The position numbers and the translations under genes are program-made. From Lepidodermella squamata (taxonomy: Eukaryota; Gastrotricha), in contig JBLDXI010000015.1 in the NCBI GenBank assembly GCA_047495785.1, positions 2,604,001 through 2,668,000 of the forward strand: a stretch of 64,000 nt of DNA, read 5' to 3'. Below, one piece after another: positions 56,071 to 64,000 of this stretch; position 1 is the first letter of the stretch, and each line of letters opens with the position of its first letter. The notes beneath the pieces were generated by a model. It made no database searches, was not told where the DNA came from, and worked only from the letters and a program-made list of their open reading frames with translations.

Positions 56071-58335
56071 TCAGCCGCTGATTGCTTGCTGACTGCACGT
56101 TGGCAAAGCAACATCGTATTTGTTCATGGCGATGTATTTGACCTTGCCGGTAACGCCGGATGGGAATCTCATACCAGCATCGCAAGCGCAGGTAAACGAT
56201 TTGCCGACATTGACAAAGTCATCTTCGTTTTCACCATCGTTCAGTGCTGACATGCAGTAGCCATTGGCCAGAGTGTCCAGAGCAGCCAGTGTGCAGATAG
56301 GTTTCAGGGTTGTCGTGATCTTCACGCACTGAGGCAGCACACCCGAAAATGTCCTGGTAGATTGACACTTGAGAACTCGATCTCCTGTGAACAGGTAGTA
56401 ATCTTCATCGTTGCAGGCGCAGGACACCTTAGATTAAAGACGGAATTTAGAATTTGCGCTGTAACGAGAAATTTGGAACTACCGTGCGTCCGATGTCGAC
56501 ATCGTTATCGTCGTCGCCTTCCTCTGCGTGGCAGACACCTCCGGCAACCGTTGGAGCTTTGCCACAGCCGGCAGCACGAGTGGTTGTGGCGATCCTGATG
56601 CAGGTTGGAGATTTGGACCAGGCCACTCGCTGAACGAGTTCAGCATTTAATTGCGGAACACGAAAATATGCATTTTTTCAGGAACATTTCGTTTGCATGG
56701 CAGTGTATATCTTTCATTTCCCTTAAGAAATGAGGACTAAGATGAAAGAGCAGTCGGACAAGATTGAACAATTCGAGAACCGCCGTTGTAACCTCGATTA
56801 TGAGAACAGGCGCCTTCAGTCTGCTATGTCGCAGAGAAAGAGCGGGCATTGGTACGCTTTTGCGCTCCACGTTTGCCATTCACGTAACACCGCTCTTCTG
56901 ATTTCTACTGACAGAAATGGCGCGAGGAACTGTTAGGCAAGTCAATCAAACTGTTCTATGACCTCACTGAAAACTCTTATCTCTGAAAACTGAAAACGCG
57001 ATGGAATCAGTGTCATTTTTTCAAAGTATTTAAACAAATTTCATATGACACAAATTGCATATGCTTTGTTCTGCCTGCTGCGATGCTTCTTATCATTCGG
57101 TCTTTTTTACGTTATATTCCACGATATTTGAGATATGTAACAATTCATATGTTGAAGAGTAAAGGATACATTAAATTCTATGGACGCAGTTATCAAAAAG
57201 ATCCGTCGACAAGATGCAAGATTTCATGTCTTCTGTTTATTTTTACAAATTTTGTATCCAAAAGGAGGAATGCGAGAATAGTAGGATACGAGTTTCGAAT
57301 TTCAAGATGTGCCAATTGCCATGTCATTTCCATGGGTATTTAACTTAGCTTGATTTTTACTCAGTTTTCAAACACAATTTTTCGACTAACTCAGCAAAGC
57401 CTCGGAAAAATCAGTAATTACCGACGTTTTATACTTAATAGTTAGAAAGGTCGTTTTGTAATAACTGATTTGAAACTCAGTAAGGCCTAGATTTTTTTAC
57501 CCGTGTACTACACCTGTGGTTTTTTTTACCCGTGGTGTAGGAGCAAGAGTGGTTGTAGTTATAGGCTTGCAGGTGGGAACGTTAGAGTATCTAGACAATA
57601 GAAGTATACGTTATCTTCAAAATTGTTCAAGACAGTCACATACTTGTCATATCCGATGCATCTAGCCCTTGCGGTGGTTTCAAAATTTAAATATGAAGCA
57701 GATGCGTAGAATCCGGAATTGCATGTGCAAGAAACTTCCTCATACAGGGCGATGCGTGGATTAGTGGTAGTGATCCTTGTGCAGGTACCGTATGCCATCA
57801 AAGGCAATTTTGCACAGCCCGGGGATAGGGTGGTGGTAGTGGCAATAGGCTTGCAGCTTGGCGGGTTCAGCCAAGTGTTCCACTCTTTACAAGTCGGGTT
57901 CATCACACCTCTTGAGCGCATGTAGCCGGCTTGGCAGGTGCAGTTTGCTTGGTCTCGAACTCGAAAGTATCTCCCACCCACTTTGGCGCCAATGCATGAA
58001 CCGTAAGCAATAGTTAGTGGAGAGCAGATCATCTCACAGGTTGGGCTCTGGGTCCAGGTACCGTTGGCCTGGCATGTGACCTGAATCGGACCAGTGAAAA
58101 CCCAGCTGGAGTTGATCGGGTTGTAATAGACAACAGTATAAAGGTCGTAGAGTCGAAGATCCTTGACTTCGCTCGTTTTGACAATGTATGACACAGCGCT
58201 AGCATCCGCCCATGGCTTGGTTGAGACGTTGCCACAGTAGACGAATGGCGGATTGCCACACTGACGGCCATCGACAGAACTGAGGAAGAAGCAAGCAACG
58301 CCCAGAAGGGCAAAGGAGAGAGCAGCCTTTAACAT
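56071..58335 (-). pseudogene. Broken sushi-protein paralogue, copy 2
   Basis: The first exon (about 57656-58335) still encodes a signal peptide and the first modules, closely matching copies 1 and 3. Exon 2 (from about 57586) breaks off near 57535 next to an odd duplicated TTTTTTTTACCCGTG sequence. About 0.9 kb of unrelated sequence follows, and the family sequence resumes near 56625 in the middle of exon 3. Exon 4 (56071-56427) lacks about one whole module compared with its relatives, and one conserved cysteine is Tyr (VKYIAMN). Loss of exon 2 and half of exon 3 makes a working product unlikely. Confidence 0.75.
56628..57530. other. Unrelated sequence replacing part of sushi copy 2
   Basis: Has no counterpart in copies 1 or 3. 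It includes a 68-codon plus-strand ORF (56730-56936) with a charged coiled-coil-like run (KEQSDKIEQFENRRCNLDY) that looks like a displaced exon fragment. No terminal repeats could be defined. Confidence 0.4.
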
Positions 58336-58412
58336 TGTGTAGAAAAAGGTTTCTATACAGCTCCCTTTATATACAGCCGGAATCAGGATGGAAGCGGACG
58401 CTATTGCTCGGA
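58336..58412 (-). promoter_or_regulatory. Core promoter of sushi copy 2
   Basis: On the minus strand GCGTCCGCTTCC precedes CCGGCTGTATATAAAGG. The layout is the same as in the other copies, so the pseudogene may still be transcribed. Confidence 0.6.
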
Positions 58413-60182
58413 ATCCTATGCATTCTAAAAAATAGATATTATGAATAAAATGAATCACTCCATATACTTAGTCAGCAGCTACGTCTCTCGGCTTAAAACC
58501 ACGGCGGCAGAACGCCAATGCACCATCGTGACCGCTGCGGTTAACGTGACGAGATTTACTTTACCATATTATGACGAGCGCTTTTTCGATCCCGTTTTCT
58601 GTTTTCGTTTGTTGAAATGTGGAATGTCGTACATCCGCAATCATATGGAAAAAACGCCTCCTTTAACAAAAACTTCAAAATTTCCAAGCCAATTTCCGAG
58701 TTTTGAGCCGGACTAATTCCATTTTCAAATTCAGACGAAAACTGTGAATTGCCTGCTCAATTTAAAGACTGGTCAAGGCTTCAGGATACCCAGGAAATGT
58801 TATCAAAATTTTCCCTTTTTCCATGGTCCATGGGGGATGTCTGTATGGGGGATGTCTGTATAACCTGTTGCACAAAATATTTTGCACAAACTGCATTTTT
58901 CAAGCGGAATCAAGTTTAATAAGAAAATTGAATATACCAAATTGAAGACAAAGCCCTTAGGCATCAAAGACTGATTTCGAGCCCTGGTTTCTGAGATATT
59001 TTAATGCGTCCGATTCGAGTTTAAATTACAAGGGGTGGCGAGTTTCACGTTCGGACGTAGGGCAATGATGAATTGGAGAAATGAAGCTGAAATCAATCAA
59101 TCAACGATGCCATGACCATTTTTTCTGCTACTATCACTCAAGACTGCGCTGCCCTCGCATTAGACAGCTTTTCTAGGCATTGAATGATGAAATCCGCTTT
59201 GAAAATGGAGTTAATGCAAAATATTTTGTGCAACTGCATTTGTGCAAATGCTTTTGTGCAAAATCGTTTGTGCAAGTACAGGTAAATCGTCCATGGTATT
59301 TTCATTCATTTGCATGAAGTTACAACACCGCAAGGCTAAATAGTATTTGACAGGAAACAAGTGAAAAGTGGGGCTTGACGAAACTTTGGGAACGTGAGAA
59401 TTTTAGGCCACTTTCAAGATCAGTTGATGAGGAGTCGAAAGTTATCAATAAGATGGTGACATTCAGCATTCAGCAGGGTTGCAGAGAAAGGGGGCTGCAA
59501 AGTTTACGAGCGAAAAACGGCAATTCCAACTGGAGCGCGCTTATAGCAAATGAGCTTTTAATTGCAATTAATAAAAAACTGAATAAGAGCACCTTGGAAT
59601 CCAAGAATCGTCCCAATTTGAGAGCAAACTTTTTGTGATTTGCTGGAAGATACAGAGAGTTCGCCCAGCTCCAATTTTCACTTGTTACACTGATCATTTG
59701 TAAGCTGAAAGATCAAAAACCCAACTTAAAGATGATTATTATAACCCACGATTTATAATCGAACCCATAAAATTCCCTATCTGGACCTTGGAAGCCGATC
59801 CATCTAGAGAAGTAATGAAATGTTGTGTAAAATGTGCACAGGATAAAAGTTGAATAAAACGGTATATAAAAATAATGTTTTCCCGGTCTTCAGACAGGTA
59901 GTCTCAAAAATTGCTTTCAAGCTCAATTTATTCTCCATTATTTCATATTCCTTTTTTGCGTCCGAATCCTAGTGGCGATAAATTCCCAATGGCGAATAAC
60001 TTCTTTCAATATGCGGTTGAATTCGCGATTTCGCTTCAGCAACTTCATCAAAAACTTGTCGATCAACAGTGACCTCTCCGAACTCCGAACGTTAATGTTT
60101 ATTCTAACCAGATAACCGGAAGAGCTGAAATCACCAGGGGATGAATGCGATTACTGAAAATGTCAAGATTTCCCATTACAAA
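58413..60182. other. Intergenic, no gene seen
   Basis: 58440-58640 is shared with 62150-62330 upstream of copy 3, including GGCGGCAGAACGCCAATGCA. A 15-bp unit GGGGGATGTCTGTAT is doubled near 58.83 kb. GTTGCACAAAATATTTTGCA near 58865 is inverted near 59215 and accompanied by TTTGTGCAA repeats, suggesting a small foldback element of about 0.4 kb. No exon is supported. Confidence 0.45.
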
Positions 60183-62037
60183 TTAGCCGCTGACTGCTTG
60201 CTGACTGCACGTTGGCAAAGCAACATCGTATTTGTTCATGGCGATGCATCTGACCCTGCCGTTAACGCCGGCTGGGAATTTCTTACCTGCATCGCAAGCG
60301 CACGTGAAAGATTCGCCGACATTGACGAAATCATCTTCGTTTTCACGACCATCAACCTCGCAATATCCGCCTGAGATTTCACTGGGGAAAGCGCAGACAG
60401 GTCTTGCGGTGGTCGAGCTGAAAGTGCACGATGGCCTGCTACCATCCCACGTGTTCATGCCTTTGCAAGTCAGGGTGACAGTTGCACCTTTTTGTCCATT
60501 GGTTAGGTACCCTGCGTCACAGCCGCAAATAGCCTTATCTCCGACTTCAAAGTCGGTCGCGCCGTCATTCGCGGCTGACTGGCAGTAGCCATTAACCAGA
60601 GTGTCCAAAGCAGACAGCGTGCAAATAGGTTTCAGGGTGGTGGTTATCTTCATGCACTTTGGCAGGACGCCTGAAAATGTCCTGGTAGATTGGCACTTGA
60701 GAACGCGATCTCCTATGAACCAGTAGTCATCTTCATCGTTGCAGGCGCAGGAAACCTAAGATTGAGGACATATTTAGATTTTACGCAGATTAAAAGTAGA
60801 TAGATTACCGTGCGTCCGATGTCGACATCGTTATCGTCGTCGCCCTCCTCGGCGTGGCAAACACCTCCGACAACCGTTGGAGCTCTGCCGCAGCCGGCAG
60901 CACGGGTGGTCGTGGCTATCCTGACGCAGGTTGGATATTTGGACCAGGAGCCATTGGTCTGGCAAGTAATCGTGGGGTTTCCGGACATTTGGAAGCCAGG
61001 ATTGCACTGTTGTTGATTTAGGATTATGAAAAGCGAACAATTTCAGCTCATCAGCTTACTGTAAATGTAACAGCCTCTCCGATTTTGAAGATCTGTTTGT
61101 TGTCAGCGCCTCCGATACAGTTGCTTCCATCGCAGCCAGTATTAGGAACGTCCTTTGGTCTTACGCATACAGGCGCTACTGGGGTCGTTATTATTGGTTT
61201 GCAAGTGGGGACGTTGACGAATCTAAGGGGTAGAAATTTACGATATATTTAAAATTTCTCAAGAATATCAAAATACCTGTCATTTCCGATGCATCTAACC
61301 CTTACGCTCGTTGGCCATAATGCATCACGGCGTTTCCGGCCAGATAAAGTTGCAGTAGCAGCTATGTAGTATGCGGAATTGCACGAGCAAGAAACTTCCT
61401 CATTCAAAGCGATGCGTGGATTAGTGCTGGTATTGATCCTTGTACAGGTACCGTATGCCATCAAAGGCAATTTTGCACAGCCTGGGGATAGGGTGGTGGT
61501 AGTGGGGATAGGCTTGCAGGTGGGCGGGTTCAGCCAAGTGTTCCACTCTTTACACGTCGGATTCAGTACACCCGTAGAGCGCATGTAGCCGGCTTGACAG
61601 GAGCAGTTTGCTTGGTCTCGAACTCGGAAGTATATTGGAGGCGGTGCCCTAATGTTCATCCTGCAATTCATGTTCGCCGCCAATTTGGCACCAGTGCATG
61701 AACCGTAAGATAAAGTTGGTGCCAAACAGATCATCTCACAGGTTGGGCTCCGAGTCCAGGTACCGTTGGCCTGGCATGTGACCTGAATCGGACCCGTGAA
61801 AATCCAGCTGGAGTTGATCGGCTTGTAATAGACAATAGTGTTGGGGTCGTAGAGCTGAAGGTCCTTGACTTCGCTAGTTTTAACGATGAACGAAGCAGCG
61901 CTGGGATCACCACATGCCTTGGTTGAGCAGTTGCCGCAGAAGACGAAAGGCGGATTACCACACTGACGGCCATTGACAGAACTGAGGAAGAAGCAAGCAA
62001 CGCCCAGTAGGGCAAAGGTGAGAACAACCTTCAGCAT
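60183..62037 (-). CDS. Secreted multi-sushi (CCP-like) protein, copy 3
   Basis: Exons 61277-62037, 61060-61222, 60809-61006 and 60183-60755 give 564 aa. Exons 2-4 have exactly the lengths of copy 1 (163, 198, 573 nt). Exon 1 is 39 nt longer, mainly from an insertion before YFRVRDQ (with MNCRMNIRAPPPI) that adds an unpaired cysteine inside a module. The signal peptide (MLKVVLTFALLGVACFFLSSVNG) and the chain of sushi modules with Thr-rich linkers are retained. As in copy 1 there is an RKRR sequence (SGRKRRDALW) late in exon 1, which could be a furin-type cleavage site. Extracellular binding protein; ligand unknown. Confidence 0.85.
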
Positions 62038-62110
62038 TTTTTGGAAAAGAACGAAAACTGACTGGATTCCGTTATATACAGCCAGAATCTGCGCGAAAGC
62101 GGACGTTATT
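62038..62110 (-). promoter_or_regulatory. Core promoter of sushi copy 3
   Basis: On the minus strand ACGTCCGCTTTC precedes GGCTGTATATAACGG, with the TATA box about 35-40 bp before the start codon. Confidence 0.6.
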
Positions 62111-64000
62111 GCTCAAAACCCTAAAAATAATGTCTAAAATGAATTACTCTATATAGTCAACAGCTACTTCTCTCCGCTTAAAACCACGGCGGCAGAACGC
62201 CAATGCACCATCGTGCCCGCTGCGGTTAAAACGTGGCGAGCTTTTTTTACCATATGAGCAGCGCTTTTTCGATCCCGTTTATTCGTTTGTTAAAATGTGG
62301 AAGGTCGTACATCCGCAATTACTGTATATCTACTAATTTTCGGTTTTAGAGATTTCGGACCTATACTATACATTTAATTTCTGTGGATTTGAATTCGGTT
62401 TGAGGGAAGTTCCTGAGAAAAAAATCGAGATTAATCAGTTGCAGCAGGCTGTGATCTTGGATCCTGGAGCTGCCAGGGAGGGAAATTTTGTTTGCTGTAT
62501 TTGCCAGCTGTATTTGCTGTATCCAACCAAAAACCGAGCGAAGCGAGAAAATTTTGAATTTTGAAGAATTAAAACTAAAACACGCCCCAAAACCTTTCAA
62601 AATTAAGGGGGGATGATTCGCCCATCCCCTGAAAGCCGCACACTGACTTTCAGTGTTTCAGTTTCGCGTTCTATAACGCTATGAGTAGGTACCGTGGCGT
62701 GGGGTAACTTGGCCGGAAATACGGTTTTTGGATCCTATTACGTCTCCGGTAACTTGTTTCGCTCTAAATTTTATACCAAAAAATCTCCGTTCAATTCTCA
62801 ATTGATTGGTAGAATCGACGACCGATAAAATCAATCGATTCTGTGGAGGTTGAATAACATTTCATCACATTCCATGTATGCAAGGTGGGTACATAGCACA
62901 TGGAGACAGGGCACAATCACAACCAGTGGCAGGCGATTGGTCAATGTGGCAAAGCCCACCAGCCGGAGCAGTGATCCGGCATGTACACTGGGATTAGGCA
63001 ATTGAGAGTGTCCGGCCAGGGTCCCTCACAGTGTTGTCGGCAGTGCCATGTCCGGAAAACAGCAAACAGTCAAGTGGTACCACCACGTCAAGGTTCCAGT
63101 GTATTATATTTGAATTCAGGAAAGCAAAATCGAAACGACCTTTATTATACAGGAGACAGGAGCCAATGGATTTTGTTGATAACAGTTTATGAAGTCAAAC
63201 GCAGATAGGCCATTAGGTAGAAAATGTTATCAAACCTGTAACCAGTTCTGAAAAAATTTCTGGACCAAATTTGGTACCTAAAAATCCGCCGTTTTCAAGG
63301 TTTGAATGACTCGACGCGCGGCTTGGCACCTGCAATCGATGCATAAATGCAATTGTAGCTTTTCAGCTTTTCCCCCCAGGACACTGAGTTAATCCCCTAC
63401 CATCGGGTGCCCATAGCGTTCCACCCTCTTAGCTGCGAGTGAGCACTCTCGTCTCATTTACGTCGCATCTAAGTTGCGTTTTTTATGGTGTCCGGAAAGC
63501 TATTGTTCGACGTTGTGATCAATTCTTCGAACACAGAAACACACAGAAACAACAATCCGCAACACAGAAATAACAATCAAGTAATTAGCCTCGAGCTGTC
63601 CGAGCTCGAGAGGCGGGCAGAGGTGCGTTTTTTATGGTGTCCGCGGGCTAATTGTGGCAATTAAGACCAGATGACACACATAACTTAGCTTATGCTTTTC
63701 AAAGCAATCGTTCAACTTTAAATTCAGAAATATTGAACTATGGATTTTTTGGCAAGTTTGGATTCAAAATAATCGTCAATTGACAGTTAAAATTGAGAAT
63801 TTTCGGTAATTTTCGAAAAATTTCAAAAAATCAATATTTCTCTCGATTTTCGCGAATCTTGCCAACAAAATGAAAAAGGCTTCGCCACGACGTTTGGCTA
63901 AAAATTGGCCGTATGGCACGTCGTGAGAAGTTAACGAGGGTCAGATGGCGCTTTGTAGTAAATTAATTACAACCATGTCTCGATTTGTCAAGGTCTAATC
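62111..64000. other. 3' end of window, no gene supported
   Basis: 62150-62330 is the upstream block shared with copy 2. Beyond that only short ORFs without motifs occur. The phrase TGCGTTTTTTATGGTGTCCG is repeated at about 63475 and 63625. The last 300 bp are AT-rich. Confidence 0.4.

Overview
This window is nuclear DNA from a small-genome invertebrate animal, most probably a nematode; I cannot exclude another compact ecdysozoan such as a tardigrade. The reasons are GT-AG introns often only 47-70 nt long, animal-only families (class C GPCR, gustatory-type 7TM receptor, nicotinic acetylcholine receptor, astacin, EB-module and sushi proteins), and a U2 snRNA whose branch-site region reads GATCAAAGTGTAG, which as I recall it resembles the nematode form. 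No bacterial-type operons, tRNA arrays or CRISPRs are visible.

Layout. 0.4-7.1 kb: three small secreted peptides of one unrecognised family (C-terminal signature FGGxxARAI[PL]IVS between two cysteines), an unrelated small membrane protein, a class C GPCR, and a 0.4 kb foldback element with a tRNA-like core. 7.1-18.0 kb: two large type II membrane glycosyltransferases, each joining a GT6 (ABO-like) module to a fucosyltransferase-like module. Between them lie a gustatory-type receptor, two tandem LamG-like proteins with probable GPI anchors, a copia remnant and a perfect 83-bp palindrome. 19.3-36.3 kb: two tandem M1 aminopeptidases with ten matching exons each; the second is swollen by transposon-derived insertions in its introns. 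37.7-46.0 kb: an astacin with two UBR-box-like zinc modules, a secreted PEBP, a U2 snRNA inside a unit bounded by perfect 53-bp inverted repeats, and an EB-module surface protein. 46.4-48.1 kb: a serine-protease-like protein lacking the catalytic triad. 48.9-62.0 kb: three sushi-type secreted proteins, two intact and the middle one broken, with a nicotinic receptor alpha-type subunit among them. A 0.93 kb Mutator-like element with 9-bp target duplications sits inside a ligand-domain exon of that receptor. The last 2 kb show no gene.

How the genes fit together. Most products are secreted, GPI-anchored or membrane-bound: peptidases, glycosyltransferases, receptors and cysteine-rich surface proteins. 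This is a typical rapidly duplicating accessory region. The strongest candidates for undescribed biology are the FGG peptide family, the bimodular glycosyltransferases with reciprocal motif decay, the astacin-UBR fusion, the receptor interrupted by a transposon, and the U2 gene bounded by inverted repeats. All exon boundaries were read by eye from splice signals and frame and have not been checked against transcripts.
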